In this document: one piece after another, positions 31,801 to 40,818 of the stretch | Numbering within the stretch: position 1 is the first letter of the stretch | Layout: every line of letters starts with the position of its first letter | Origin: Micrococcus sp. | Lineage (GTDB): Bacteria > Actinomycetota > Actinomycetes > Actinomycetales > Micrococcaceae | DNA: 64,000 nt | Direction: 5' to 3' | NCBI GenBank assembly: GCA_029961105.1 | Contig: JASBVO010000004.1 | Span: 62,001-126,000, forward strand | Position numbers and translations under genes: made by a program | The notes under the pieces: generated by a model | What the model was told of the DNA's origin: nothing | Databases searched by the model: none | Seen by the model: only the letters and a program-made list of their open reading frames with translations

Positions 31801-33245
31801 TGTGTGACCACCGCCTCCATGATCTTCTTCAGGTTCGTCGACGTCAGCGCGCTGCCGGTGTCGTAGTCGATGTTCTGGTACACGAGCGTGACGGCCACCT
31901 GCGGATCATCGGCCGGGGCGAACCCGGTGATCCAGGAGTGGACGTCGTCCGTCTCGGGACTGATCTGCGCCGTGCCGGTCTTCACGGCGATGTCCACCAC
32001 GTCGGACTGTGCCCGGTAGGCGGTGCCGCCGTCCACCACGCCCCGCATCAGCTGGGTCATCTGCTCGGCGACCTCCGGGGTGGTGGAACGCTTGAAGACC
32101 TCCGGCTGGGTCTCCTCCAGCAGGGTCAGGTCCGCGCCGCGGATGGAATCGATCAACTGCGGTTTCATCAGGGTCCCGTCGTTGGCGATGGCGGCCGCCA
32201 CCATGTTCATCTGCAGTGCGGTGGCCTTGACGTCCCGCTGGCCCAGCGAGGACTGCGCCAGCGCCGCGTCGTCCAGGTCCTCCGGGAACTGCGAGGCGGA
32301 GACCGTCAGGGGGATGTCGATGGACTCGTTGAAGCCGAAGTTCTCCGCGGTGGTGCGGATCCGGTCCTGGCCCAGCTCCATCGCGGCGGTGGCGAAGGGG
32401 GTGTTGCAGGACTGGGCGAAGATCTGCGCGAGCGTGGCCTGGTCGAAGCGTCCGCAGATCCCGCCCCCGAAGTTGCCCAGCTGGGTGTTGGAGTTCGGCA
32501 GGGTGATGCTGTCCGGGACCTCGAGCACCGAGTCCGGCTGGTACTGGCCCGACTCGAGCATGGCCACCGTGTCGATCAGCTTGAACGTGGAGCCGGGGGC
32601 CGCCAGTGAGGCCGTGGGGCGGTTCACGTAGGGGCTCAGGCCGGGGACGGACTGCAGCTTCTCCATGTTGGCCGCGGCCTGGGCGCCGGAGTGCACGGCC
32701 AGCAGGTTGGTGTCATAGCTGGGCTTGGAGGCCATCGCCAGGATGTCCCCGGTCTTCGGGTCAGTGATCACCGCGGAGGCCGTGACCCCCTCGGGCAGGG
32801 CGTCGTAGGCGACCTGCTGCATCTGCGGGTCGATGGTCAGCTCCACCTGTGCGCCCTCCATGGGCGTGCCGGAGAACAGCTCGACGATGCGATCCACGAA
32901 CTGCCCGTCCGAGGTGCCCGCCAGGTAGCGGTTCATCTTGTCCTCCAGCCCCGTGGCGCCGTACGTCAGGGAGTAGAAGCCGGTCAGCCCGGAGTACAGG
33001 TGCGGGTCGTGGTAGACGCGCTGGTAGTTGAAGTCGTCGTTGGACTCCACGGACTCGGCGATCGCGGCGCCGTCCACGAGGATCGGGCCCCGGGCCGAAC
33101 CGAACTCCTGGTAGAGCTGCCGGGAGTTGAAGTCGTTGTTCTTCAGGGTGTCTGCGGCGACCACCTGGATGATCGAGATGGCAGCGATGAGCACCATGAA
33201 CATGGCGACGACGACGACCCAGGTGTTGCGGATGGCCTGGTTCAT
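31797..33245 (-). CDS. pbpA: Penicillin-binding protein (transpeptidase), PbpA/FtsI family
   Basis: Class B PBP of 482 residues. One N-terminal membrane anchor ([22 protein letters not shown] by pattern), a dimerisation domain, then the transpeptidase domain with active-site SxxK in APGSTFKLI, SxN as SCN and KTG in VKTGTAQ. ATG 33245 has GGGAGGGAGG upstream and overlaps the ftsW/rodA stop (ATGA). The protein cross-links peptidoglycan on the cell surface and is a likely partner of the adjacent SEDS polymerase. Confidence 0.95.
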   Translation of the reverse strand: MNQAIRNTWVVVVAMFMVLIAAISIIQVVAADTLKNNDFNSRQLYQEFGSARGPILVDGAAIAESVESNDDFNYQRVYHDPHLYSGLTGFYSLTYGATGLEDKMNRYLAGTSDGQFVDRIVELFSGTPMEGAQVELTIDPQMQQVAYDALPEGVTASAVITDPKTGDILAMASKPSYDTNLLAVHSGAQAAANMEKLQSVPGLSPYVNRPTASLAAPGSTFKLIDTVAMLESGQYQPDSVLEVPDSITLPNSNTQLGNFGGGICGRFDQATLAQIFAQSCNTPFATAAMELGQDRIRTTAENFGFNESIDIPLTVSASQFPEDLDDAALAQSSLGQRDVKATALQMNMVAAAIANDGTLMKPQLIDSIRGADLTLLEETQPEVFKRSTTPEVAEQMTQLMRGVVDGGTAYRAQSDVVDIAVKTGTAQISPETDDVHSWITGFAPADDPQVAVTLVYQNIDYDTGSALTSTNLKKIMEAVVTQ

Positions 33246-34693
33246 GCGGTCCTCCCTCCCGGTGCGGTGATGACGGGGGTCCCGGTCCCCGGGGTCCCGG
33301 TCCCTGGGATCCCGGGGCCGGTGGCCGGGTCCTGGTGGCCGGATCCGGCCCCGGAGGCGTTGACCATCGGCCCGACGGCGACCGGCCGGCGGGCGGACTG
33401 GGAGACCATGAGGACCAGGGCGACCACGAGCCAGTTCGCCAGCAGCGAGGAGCCACCGGCGGCCATGAACGGGGTGGTCAGGCCGGTGAGCGGGATGACC
33501 ATGGTGACGCCGCCGATGACCACGAAGCACTGCAGGGCCATGGTGAACGCCAGCCCGGCGGCCAGCAGCTTGCCGAAGGTGTCCCGCGTGCCCAGGGCGG
33601 CCCGCATCATCCGGGTCACCAGCAGCACGAACAGCATGATGATGGCCGCCAGGCCGATGAAGCCGAGCTCCTCGCCGAAGGAGGCGATGATCATGTCCGA
33701 GTTGGCATACGCCACGATGTCCGGCCGCCCCCCGCCCAGCCCGGTGCCGAGTAGGCCACCGGAGGCCAGTCCGAAGAGGCCCTGGACGATCTGGTAGCTG
33801 CCGGCCGCCCGGTTGTAGACGTCCGGGTCGAAGGCGTTGAGCCAGGCGTCCACGCGCAGGCCCACGTGGGAGATGGTGTTGACCGCGATCACGCCGCCGA
33901 CGGCGACCATCCCCAGCCCGAGCAGGATCCAGGAGGTCCGGGAGGTGGCGAGGTAGATCATGGCCATGAACAGGCCGAAGAACAGGATGGCGGATCCCAG
34001 GTCCCGCTGGAACACCAGGACGCCCATGGAGATCAGCCACGCCACCACGAGCGGTCCCATGTCCCGGAACCGCGGGAACGTGATCGGCCCGAGGCGCTTG
34101 CCGGCCAGCAGGATCAGGTCCCGGTTGGCGGAGAGGTATCCCGCGAAGAAGATGGCCAGGGTCACCTTGGCAACCTCGCCGGGCTGGAACGAGCCGACGC
34201 CGAGGTTGATCCAGATCCGGGCCCCGTTGATCTCCATGCCCAGGCCCGGCACGAGCGGGAGCAGCAGCAGGAGGCCGGAGATGGCCAGGAACAGGTACGG
34301 CCAGCGGCGCAGGATCCGGTGGTCCTTCAGCAGCCACAGCAGCACGATCGCCGAGCCCATGGCGACCACCGTCCAGACCAGCTGCCGGGAGGCGGCACTG
34401 TCACCCTCGGCCACGTCGATCCGGTGGATCATCGCGATGCCGAGCCCGTTCAGCGTGACGACGATGGGCAGGATGTACGGGTCCGCGTAACGGGCCTTGA
34501 GGCGCAGCACGAGGTGGAACAGCAGGGCCATGATCGCCAGTACGGCGCCTTGGACCCAGTACTCCGTGGTGATCTCCCGGTCCATGCCGATGGCGCCGAG
34601 CAGGTTGGCTCCGACGCCGATGCCGAGCCCGAGCAGCAGCAGGAGGAGTTCGGTGTTGCGGCGCGGACGCGCCGGGGCGGCGACCTGGTGCAT
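33242..34693 (-). CDS. rodA: SEDS-family peptidoglycan glycosyltransferase (FtsW/RodA)
   Basis: Lipid II polymerase partnered with the class B PBP next door. 483 residues, about ten to twelve membrane helices; family motifs NGARIWINLGVGSFQPGEVAK, FQRDLGSAILFFGLF and, in the large loop, RPDIVAYANSDMIIASFGEELGF and the C-terminal GLTTPFMAAGGSSLLANW. ATG 34693 has GGGAGG eight bases upstream and overlaps the pstP stop as TGATG. The C-terminus carries an extra Gly/Thr/Pro tail. RodA versus FtsW cannot be settled; locus context (Rv0017c position) favours RodA. Confidence 0.94.
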   Translation of the reverse strand: MHQVAAPARPRRNTELLLLLLGLGIGVGANLLGAIGMDREITTEYWVQGAVLAIMALLFHLVLRLKARYADPYILPIVVTLNGLGIAMIHRIDVAEGDSAASRQLVWTVVAMGSAIVLLWLLKDHRILRRWPYLFLAISGLLLLLPLVPGLGMEINGARIWINLGVGSFQPGEVAKVTLAIFFAGYLSANRDLILLAGKRLGPITFPRFRDMGPLVVAWLISMGVLVFQRDLGSAILFFGLFMAMIYLATSRTSWILLGLGMVAVGGVIAVNTISHVGLRVDAWLNAFDPDVYNRAAGSYQIVQGLFGLASGGLLGTGLGGGRPDIVAYANSDMIIASFGEELGFIGLAAIIMLFVLLVTRMMRAALGTRDTFGKLLAAGLAFTMALQCFVVIGGVTMVIPLTGLTTPFMAAGGSSLLANWLVVALVLMVSQSARRPVAVGPMVNASGAGSGHQDPATGPGIPGTGTPGTGTPVITAPGGRTA

Positions 34694-36258
34694 CAGCCTG
34701 CACCTCCCGTGGGGCTCGGGGCGGCGCTGCGCTTCGGCGAGGGGCTCCCGGACGGCGTGGTCGTCCCGGTGGCGCCGTCGGTGCCGCCGGGGGACCCGGT
34801 GGGACTCGCAGACCTCGTGGGGCTCGGCGTGGCGGGGGGTGCTGGGGTCACGGAGTTCTCCAGGTCGGCAACGATCTCCTGGGCGTGTTCGAGGTCCCGG
34901 GCCGGCAGGCCGGACTCCACGCGCTGTCGGGTGTAGGACGGCAGGTCGTCCAGCATCACGGAGGTCTCGGTGTCCAGGTGGGACAGGGTGATGGGCCCCA
35001 GGCGCTGGGAGACCCCGTTGTAGATGGCCACCCGCCCCTCGTGGGTCCCCACGTAATACTGCGTCTGGGTCCAAAGGTATCCCCAGGTCAGCACGACGGC
35101 GAAGATCAGCGCCAGCAGGGCGGTGAACACCGGGATGAACACGGACCGGCGGCGACGGGCCGGTGGATCGTCCTCCCGGCCCTCGGCCTCGGACGGGTCG
35201 GGCTCGTCCACGCCCACGACCGCGGTCCGGCTGCCGCCGATCAGTTCGGAGGCCGCGCTGGCCGCCAGCGGGTCCAGCGGCGGCGCGGCGGCCGCCTCGG
35301 GGGCGCCCGCTTCGGGCAGCAGGGTGGCCGCCCGTTTCTGGGTGCTGCGCCGGGTGACGATCGGGATCTTGCCGGTGTCGGTGGCCTGGGCCGCAGCCCC
35401 GACCAGCACGTGCGGCCTGGACTCCAGGTCCTCGCGGAGCAGGGACCCGGAGACCGGGCCGGTCTCGGCGGGGGTCGCGGCGGCCAGCGCCTGGTCGGAC
35501 AGCTGGGCGCGGGGCGGTGTCGTGGCCTCCTCGGCGGTGGACTCCGCCACCTCGAGGACGACCACGGTGACGTTGTCCGGGGCCCCGCCGGCCAGGGTGA
35601 GGTCCACGAGCTCGTCGGCGATGGCCTGCAGGTCCCTGCGGTGCCGCAGCTTCTGCTCGATGGTGGACGGGGAGACCACGGCGGTCAGCCCGTCCGAGCA
35701 CAGCAGCCAGCGTTCCCCGGGCGCGGCCGGCAGGGCGGAGATGTCCAGTTCTGGGGAGGCATCGACGTCGCCGAGGACCCGCATCAGCACGTTCTTGTGC
35801 GGGTGGGACTCCGCCTCGGCGGGGTCCAGCCGGCCCTCGTCCACGAGACGCTGGACGAAGGTGTGGTCCACGCTGACCTGTTCGAAGGCCCCGTCCTTCA
35901 GGCGGTAGGCGCGGGAATCGCCGATGTGGGCCAGGTGCAGGGTCCGGTCGGCCAGCAGGATCGCCGTGCAGGTGGTGCCCATCCCTGCCAGCTTGGGACT
36001 GGCATGGACCAGGTCGTTGAGGATCAGGTTCGCGTTCTGGATCTCGTCCGGCAGCACGGTCGCCGGGTCCGGGTACCCGGTGGCGTCCAGCACGGCGAGG
36101 TCCAGGACGGTGGAGGCACTGGCCACGTCGCCGCCCACGTGGCCACCCATGCCGTCGGCGACGACGGCGAGGTGGCGTCCGGCATAGGCAGAGTCGTCGT
36201 TCTTCGACCTGACCCTGCCCACATCGGACCGCGCAGCGAAACGAAGGACCAGTGGCAT
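34693..36258 (-). CDS. pstP: PP2C-family protein phosphatase (PstP)
   Basis: Ser/Thr phosphatase that opposes PknA/PknB. 521 residues: catalytic PP2C domain about 1-235 with metal-binding DGMGGHVGGDVAS, HIGDSRAYRL, LLCSDGL and GAPDNVTVVV; a linker; one TM helix (SVFIPVFTALLALIFAVVLTWGYLW by pattern); an extracytoplasmic region and a Thr/Ser/Pro/Gly-rich tail. ATG at 36258, five bases after the fhaB stop. Substrates probably include the two kinases, FhaA/FhaB and cell-wall enzymes. Confidence 0.95.
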   Translation of the reverse strand: MPLVLRFAARSDVGRVRSKNDDSAYAGRHLAVVADGMGGHVGGDVASASTVLDLAVLDATGYPDPATVLPDEIQNANLILNDLVHASPKLAGMGTTCTAILLADRTLHLAHIGDSRAYRLKDGAFEQVSVDHTFVQRLVDEGRLDPAEAESHPHKNVLMRVLGDVDASPELDISALPAAPGERWLLCSDGLTAVVSPSTIEQKLRHRRDLQAIADELVDLTLAGGAPDNVTVVVLEVAESTAEEATTPPRAQLSDQALAAATPAETGPVSGSLLREDLESRPHVLVGAAAQATDTGKIPIVTRRSTQKRAATLLPEAGAPEAAAAPPLDPLAASAASELIGGSRTAVVGVDEPDPSEAEGREDDPPARRRRSVFIPVFTALLALIFAVVLTWGYLWTQTQYYVGTHEGRVAIYNGVSQRLGPITLSHLDTETSVMLDDLPSYTRQRVESGLPARDLEHAQEIVADLENSVTPAPPATPSPTRSASPTGSPGGTDGATGTTTPSGSPSPKRSAAPSPTGGAG

Positions 36259-36263
36259 GGAGT

Positions 36264-36803
36264 TCAGGACCTCAGCTCCAGCACCGTCTTGCCGATGCGG
36301 ATGGGCGTGCCCGGTTCGACCGCGACGGTGCGGGACAGCGGGTTGCCACTCACAAAGGTGCCATTGGTGGAGCCGAGGTCCTCGAGGAACCAGCGGGAGC
36401 CCTGGGGGAAGAGCCGGGCATGCCGGCCGGAGACGTAGTCGTCCTCCAGGACCAGGTCGGCATCCTCTGCCCGTCCGAGCAGCAGCGGTGTGCCGTTCAG
36501 CTGGACCACGGTGTTCTTCAGCGGCCCCTCCGTCACCACGAGCTGGGTGGCCAGGGGGCGGGCGGGCGGCGAGGCGGACTGTCCGCCGGACACGGGTGGC
36601 GCCTCGGAGGACCCGTTCTGGGCAACCGCCGCAGCACCGACGGCGCCGGCGGCGACGGGCGTCCCGGTCCCACTGCGGGCGCGGACCTTGTTCCGGGCGC
36701 CGACCATCAGGTCCCGGCCCTGGGAGGAGACGATCGAGATGATGAGGATCCACATCACCAAGAGCAGCCCCAGGCGCAGGGCGGCGACGGCGAGTTCACT
36801 CAC
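36264..36803 (-). CDS. fhaB: FHA-domain membrane protein FhaB
   Basis: 179 residues. An N-terminal membrane helix (LRLGLLLVMWILIISIVSS), a short linker and a C-terminal FHA domain with LLLGRAEDADLVLEDDYVSGRHARLF and LGSTNGTFV, which binds phosphothreonine. In relatives FhaB is a substrate/adaptor of PknA/PknB. The GTG start overlaps the fhaA stop (GTGA). Confidence 0.94.
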   Translation of the reverse strand: MSELAVAALRLGLLLVMWILIISIVSSQGRDLMVGARNKVRARSGTGTPVAAGAVGAAAVAQNGSSEAPPVSGGQSASPPARPLATQLVVTEGPLKNTVVQLNGTPLLLGRAEDADLVLEDDYVSGRHARLFPQGSRWFLEDLGSTNGTFVSGNPLSRTVAVEPGTPIRIGKTVLELRS

Positions 36804-37717
36804 TGGGCACCTCCGCGGTTCCTGGTCGGTAGTTTCCGGAAGACCATGGTGACCCGGCCCATGGTGATCCGGTCCCCGTCACGCAGCACGGTGGACCCGT
36901 CCACCTTACGGTCATTGACGTAGAAGCCGTTGGTCGAGCCGAGGTCCACCGCCATGACGGTATCGCCGCGGGTGATGATCTCCAGGTGACGGCGCGAGAC
37001 CCCGGTGTCCTCCACCAGGATGTCCGCGTCCGCCGAGCGGCCGAGCACGATCGAGTCCGCGTTGATCGCGTACTTGCGCCCGTCGATCTCCAGGACCGGC
37101 TGCAGGCCGGCGCCGGCATCCGCCGCACGGGCGCGGGACGCCGGGCCCGAGGACCCTCGCGCTGCCGAGGCCGCGGTGGGCGCCGCGGGTGCCACGGTGG
37201 CCGGGGGGACCGGCGTCGGGCCCGGGGAGGGCGACGGCGTGGGGCGCGGCGCGGCCCCGCGGTCCACCGGCGCGGAGGGCACGACGTCGGCCGAGCCCGT
37301 CCCGGTGGGCGCGGAACCGGAGCCGACGGCCTGGTCCGCACCGCCGCTGCGGTCGGAGACGGCCTCGATCCCCAGCTTGCCGGGGCGCAGCTCCTCGTCC
37401 TCGACGAAGGTGACCCGGACCGGGCCGTGCAGGGTGTAGCCCTGGTCCTGGGCGTGGCGGATGACCTCGTCGCACAGTTCCTCGGCCAGGGCGGAGCCCC
37501 ACTTGCGGGCCAGCTCGAAGTCCGGGGTGGAGAAGGACACGGTGAAGACATTGGGCACGAGAGTGCGACCCTCGGAGAGGGCCATGGCCTCGTCATCCAT
37601 GGCCAGTCTCAGGGCATTGGCGATCTCGACCGGCTTCACCGCACGGGTGCCACCGGCCGAGAAGGCCGACTGCACGGCCTTCTCCAGGCCGCGCTCGAGG
37701 TTGTCCAGAAGACCCAC
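36800..37717 (-). CDS. fhaA: DUF3662/FHA-domain adaptor FhaA
   Basis: 305 residues. An N-terminal DUF3662 domain (GLLDNLERGLEKAVQSAFSAGG to about residue 125), an Ala/Pro/Gly-rich linker, and a C-terminal FHA domain (about 205-295, VLGRSADADILVEDTGVSRRHLEI, DLGSTNGFYVND). In mycobacteria FhaA recognises the phosphorylated pseudokinase domain of MurJ; the discoidin-tailed protein at 1-1275 may be the partner here. GTG at 37717 with AAAGGAG upstream. First gene of the seven-gene operon. Confidence 0.95.
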   Translation of the reverse strand: MGLLDNLERGLEKAVQSAFSAGGTRAVKPVEIANALRLAMDDEAMALSEGRTLVPNVFTVSFSTPDFELARKWGSALAEELCDEVIRHAQDQGYTLHGPVRVTFVEDEELRPGKLGIEAVSDRSGGADQAVGSGSAPTGTGSADVVPSAPVDRGAAPRPTPSPSPGPTPVPPATVAPAAPTAASAARGSSGPASRARAADAGAGLQPVLEIDGRKYAINADSIVLGRSADADILVEDTGVSRRHLEIITRGDTVMAVDLGSTNGFYVNDRKVDGSTVLRDGDRITMGRVTMVFRKLPTRNRGGAQ

Positions 37718-37881
37718 GCGGGGTACTCCTTTCCGCAGATGTCTGTGTCGATAGTACGCGGCCGGGGTGAGGGAACCGTGAGAAGCAGGATCACCGTGGA
37801 TTGCAAAGTGGTTGCAATGGGGTCCGCCCAGGACGTGAAGGGGCCGGTCAGCAACGGTTTCATGCCGCCGTGGACCCCGAT

Positions 37882-37911
37882 TTGGGAATCGGGGAGGGTT
37901 ATGGATAAGAT
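37882..37911 (+). promoter_or_regulatory. Possible promoter upstream of tRNA-Leu
   Basis: TTGGGA (37882-37887), 18-base spacer, TAAGAT (37906-37911). It is about 70 bases before the tRNA. The rest of the 266-base fhaA/tRNA gap shows a TTGCAA-N5-TTGCAA pair (37801-37817) of unknown meaning; the fhaA promoter, on the minus strand, was not identified. Confidence 0.4.
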
Positions 37912-37983
37912 AGATCCTGCTGTTCTGACCGGTACGGAGGAATCCGCAAGGCCTTTCGACCGGGAAGACAGACCAGCAATCTC

Positions 37984-38067
37984 GCGCGAGTGGCGGAATT
38001 GGCAGACGCGCTGGCTTCAGGTGCCAGTGTCCTTACGGACGTGGGGGTTCAAGTCCCCCCTCGCGCA
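37984..38067 (+). tRNA. tRNA-Leu (CAG)
   Basis: 84 nt class II tRNA: acceptor GCGCGAG/CTCGCGC with discriminator A, anticodon arm CTGGC-TTCAGGT-GCCAG with anticodon CAG, a long variable arm (TGTCCTTACGGACG) and T-arm GGGGG-TTCAAGT-CCCCC. CCA is not encoded. Confidence 0.97.
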
Positions 38068-38074
38068 CGCGAGT

Positions 38075-38113
38075 CGACGAAGGCCCCGGACCATCGGTCC
38101 GGGGCCTTCGTCG
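38075..38113 (+). terminator. Terminator after tRNA-Leu
   Basis: Perfect 18-bp stem (38075-38092 with 38096-38113) and a three-base loop immediately after tRNA-Leu. Confidence 0.85.
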
Positions 38114-38273
38114 TGCCGGCGGTCCCTCCCCTCATCACTCGCAACCTCCGGCCTATCCTGACGGTTCCCCGTCAGGAATGACACGGTCCGGTCAGGATCG
38201 CCGGGACTGTCTGGATCGTCAGGATCGCCGGTGACAACCGCGGCGCCTGTGCCGGCTTCCCGGCCGGCCCCCG

Positions 38274-39476
38274 TCAGTCCCGGGGGCGGGGCATGGGGCG
38301 GGCGAAGCGGTCCAGCAGCGGGCCGTTGAGACTGTGGTGGTCGCTCCAGTGGACGTCGATCGCCTGCTCGTAGAAGCCGACGAGGGTCTCCGTGGCGGCC
38401 CGCCAGGAGTGCCGCTCGGACTCCTCGCGAGCGGCCCGTCCCATCTCACGCCGCAGTCCGGGGTCCGTGAGCAGCCGCTCGAGCCGGTCCACCCAGCCGT
38501 CCACGTCGCCGGGATCGGCCAGGAAGCCGGTCCGGCCGTCGTCGATCACGAAGGGGATCCCGCCCGCGCGCGCACCCACCACGGGCACGCCGGAGGCCAT
38601 GGACTCCAGGGCCACCAGGCCCAGGGTCTCCGTCGTGGACGGGAAGGCGAAGACGTCCGCGCTCGCGTAGGCCTGGGCCAGCTCGACGCCGGACATGTAG
38701 CCGGTGAACACCGTCCAGTCCGGGTCGAAGCGCTTCTTCAGCTCGTCCACGTGCGGGCCCGAGCCGACCATGGCCAGCCGGGCACCCGGGACCCGCTGGC
38801 GCAGCCGGCGCATCGGTTCCAGCAGCGCATCCAGGTCCTTCTCCCGGCTCATCCGTCCCACGTAGACCACCAGGGGCGCGTCCGGATGGCCGTCCGTGAG
38901 CCGGGCCCGCATCTGCGTGGAGGCATTGCCCGGGTGGTAGCCGGTGGTATCCACGGCCTTGGGCCACAGTCCCACCCTCTGGATCCCGACCTCGCGGGCC
39001 CGCTCCACCATCGGCCCGGAGGTGCACAGGTTCACCTCGGCCTTGTTGTGGATGTACCGGATCCAGCTCTCCATGGGGTGCCGCGCCCAGCCCACCCGCA
39101 GTGACTGGGTGTACGTGGGGACATCCGTGTGGAAGCTGGCCAGCTGGGGCACGTCCCGCCGCCCCGCGGACAGCACCCCGTAGGCCGCGAGCCAGACCGG
39201 GTTGACCGTGTGCACCAGGTGCGGACGGAAGGCTTCCATCTCACGGGCGATCTCCGGCGTGGGCATGCCGACCTTCAGTTCCGGGTAGAGCAGGCGCAGG
39301 GATACGCCGCGCACCCGCACCACCTTGTGGCCCGCGTACTCGGCCGGCGGATGGCCGGGGGCGAACAGCAGGACCTCGTGGCCCAACTCCGCCAGTTGCT
39401 CCAGGGTGCGCACCACCCGGGTCACCACCCCGTCGATCTTGGGCAGGAAGACCTCGGTGAACATCGCGATGCGCAT
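38274..39476 (-). CDS. sqdX: Glycosyltransferase family 4, SqdX-type sulfoquinovosyltransferase
   Basis: GT-B enzyme of 400 residues predicted to move sulfoquinovose from UDP-sulfoquinovose to diacylglycerol. The N-terminus (MRIAMFTEVFLPKIDGVVTR) and the segments LYPELKVGMPTPEI, LVHTVNPVWLA, NLCTSGPMVE and GLWPKAVDT follow the cyanobacterial SqdX pattern as I recall it; the C-terminal half has the GT4 donor site (VYVGRMSREKDLDALLEPM, FPSTTETLGLVALESMASGVPVV). ATG 39476 with GAGGAG upstream. It lies downstream of sqdB on the same strand across an 18-bp hairpin. Another GT4 function (for example mannosylation) is possible, but the pairing supports SqdX. Confidence 0.82.
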   Translation of the reverse strand: MRIAMFTEVFLPKIDGVVTRVVRTLEQLAELGHEVLLFAPGHPPAEYAGHKVVRVRGVSLRLLYPELKVGMPTPEIAREMEAFRPHLVHTVNPVWLAAYGVLSAGRRDVPQLASFHTDVPTYTQSLRVGWARHPMESWIRYIHNKAEVNLCTSGPMVERAREVGIQRVGLWPKAVDTTGYHPGNASTQMRARLTDGHPDAPLVVYVGRMSREKDLDALLEPMRRLRQRVPGARLAMVGSGPHVDELKKRFDPDWTVFTGYMSGVELAQAYASADVFAFPSTTETLGLVALESMASGVPVVGARAGGIPFVIDDGRTGFLADPGDVDGWVDRLERLLTDPGLRREMGRAAREESERHSWRAATETLVGFYEQAIDVHWSDHHSLNGPLLDRFARPMPRPRD

Positions 39477-39499
39477 GCGGCTCCTCGTCGGGCGCTCGG

Positions 39500-39545
39500 G
39501 GAGGGTCCCGACGGCGGAACGCGCGTGCCGCCGTCGGGACCCTCC
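39500..39545. terminator. 18-bp hairpin between sqdB and sqdX
   Basis: Perfect arms 39500-39517 and 39528-39545 with a ten-base loop. It lies in the short gap of two same-strand genes, so it may attenuate sqdX relative to sqdB rather than end the transcript. Confidence 0.75.
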
Positions 39546-39555
39546 GTCCATCAGG

Positions 39556-40818
39556 TCACTGGGCGGCGGCGTGCGCCGGCTCGGCCGGCGCGAGGCCCGA
39601 GGGGGCGTTCTCCGGCACCCCGGCCTGCTGCTGGGACGTCCACAGGGAGGTGGCCGGGACCTTGGACAGGTCCGCCCGGTCCCGGTACTTCTCGGCAATC
39701 TGCTCGACCTCGAGCAGCAGTCCCTCGGACAGGGTGGTCGGGTTCAGCCCCAGGTCGATGAACGCGTCGTTGACCACGTGGAGCTCGTTCTCGGCGGACT
39801 CCTTGCGCGGGTTGGGGACCATCTGGACCTCGGCGCCGGCGATGCGCCCGACCATCTCGGCCAGGTCCCGGACGCGGTGGGTCTCGGTCATCTGGTTGAA
39901 GATCTTGACGCGGTCGCCCGCGGCCGGCGGGTTCTCCAGGGCGATCTGCACGCAGCGGACCATGTCCTGCATGTGGATGAAGGCACGGGTCTGGCCACCG
40001 GTGCCGTGCACGGTCAGCGGGTAGCCGACGGCAGCCTGCATGAGGAACCGGTTCAGCACCGTGCCGTAGTCACCGTCGTAGTCGAAGCGGTTGATCAGGC
40101 GCTCGTCGCGCTGGGTCTGCTCGGTGTGCGTGCCCCAGATGATGCCCTGGTGCAGGTCCGTGATCCGCAGCGAGTCGTTCTTCACGTAGTAGGCGAAGAG
40201 GTGCTGGTCCAGCACCTTGGTCATGTGGTAGATCGAGCCCGGGTTGGTCGGGTACAGGATCTGCTGCGGGATCCGGTGCGGCTCCACCGGGTTGCCCTCG
40301 GCGTCCTCGTGCGCGGTGACCTCGACGTCCAGGTAGCCCTCCGGGATCTTCATGCCGGCCGTGCCGTAGCCGTAGACGCCCATGGTGCCCAGGTGCACCA
40401 GGTGGATGTCCACCCCCGAGTCCACGATCGCGCACAGCACGTTGTGGGTGGCGTTGACGTTGTTGTCCACGGTGTAGCGCTTGTTCTTCGGGGACTTCAT
40501 GGAGTACGGCGCCGCGCGCTGCTCGGCGAAGTGGACGACGGCGTCCGGGCGCTCGGTGCGGAAGAACTCCACCAGGCCCTCGTAGTCCTGGGCGACGTCC
40601 AGGAAGGCGAAGCCGATCTCCTTGCCGGAGACCTCCTGCCACGCGGCGCGGCGCTCGGACAGGGAGCGGATCGGGGTCAGGGACTGCGCTCCGAGCTCCT
40701 CGTCGATCACCCGGCGGGAGAAGTTGTCCACGATGATGACCTCGTGGCCCAGGTCGGACAGGTGCAGGGAGGCGGGCCAGCCACAGAAACCGTCTCCGCC
40801 GAGGATCGCAATCTTCAC
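39556..40818 (-). CDS. sqdB: UDP-sulfoquinovose synthase
   Basis: NAD-dependent SDR enzyme that forms UDP-sulfoquinovose from UDP-glucose and sulfite, the head-group donor for sulfolipid SQDG. 420 residues. The NAD motif is GGDGFCGW (residues 7-14) as in plant SQD1; VHFAEQRAAPYSMKS, HLGTMGVYG with the catalytic Thr, YHMTKV with catalytic Tyr/Lys, TDLHQGIIWG, LNRFLMQAAVGYPLTVHGTGGQTR and VFNQ-type FNQMTE all follow the family. I chose GTG 40818 (GGGAG five bases upstream) over ATG 40830. A short Ala/Pro tail ends the protein. Confidence 0.93.
   Translation of the reverse strand: MKIAILGGDGFCGWPASLHLSDLGHEVIIVDNFSRRVIDEELGAQSLTPIRSLSERRAAWQEVSGKEIGFAFLDVAQDYEGLVEFFRTERPDAVVHFAEQRAAPYSMKSPKNKRYTVDNNVNATHNVLCAIVDSGVDIHLVHLGTMGVYGYGTAGMKIPEGYLDVEVTAHEDAEGNPVEPHRIPQQILYPTNPGSIYHMTKVLDQHLFAYYVKNDSLRITDLHQGIIWGTHTEQTQRDERLINRFDYDGDYGTVLNRFLMQAAVGYPLTVHGTGGQTRAFIHMQDMVRCVQIALENPPAAGDRVKIFNQMTETHRVRDLAEMVGRIAGAEVQMVPNPRKESAENELHVVNDAFIDLGLNPTTLSEGLLLEVEQIAEKYRDRADLSKVPATSLWTSQQQAGVPENAPSGLAPAEPAHAAAQ

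Noticed and set aside
33866-34936. Asp/His/Gln-rich plus-strand frame opposite ftsW/rodA
   Set aside because: Antisense shadow of membrane-protein codons; no start signal and no domain.
33242-35701. Longer FtsW/RodA start inside pstP
   Set aside because: The extension is an out-of-frame shadow of pstP; ATG 34693 has GGGAGG and TGATG overlap.
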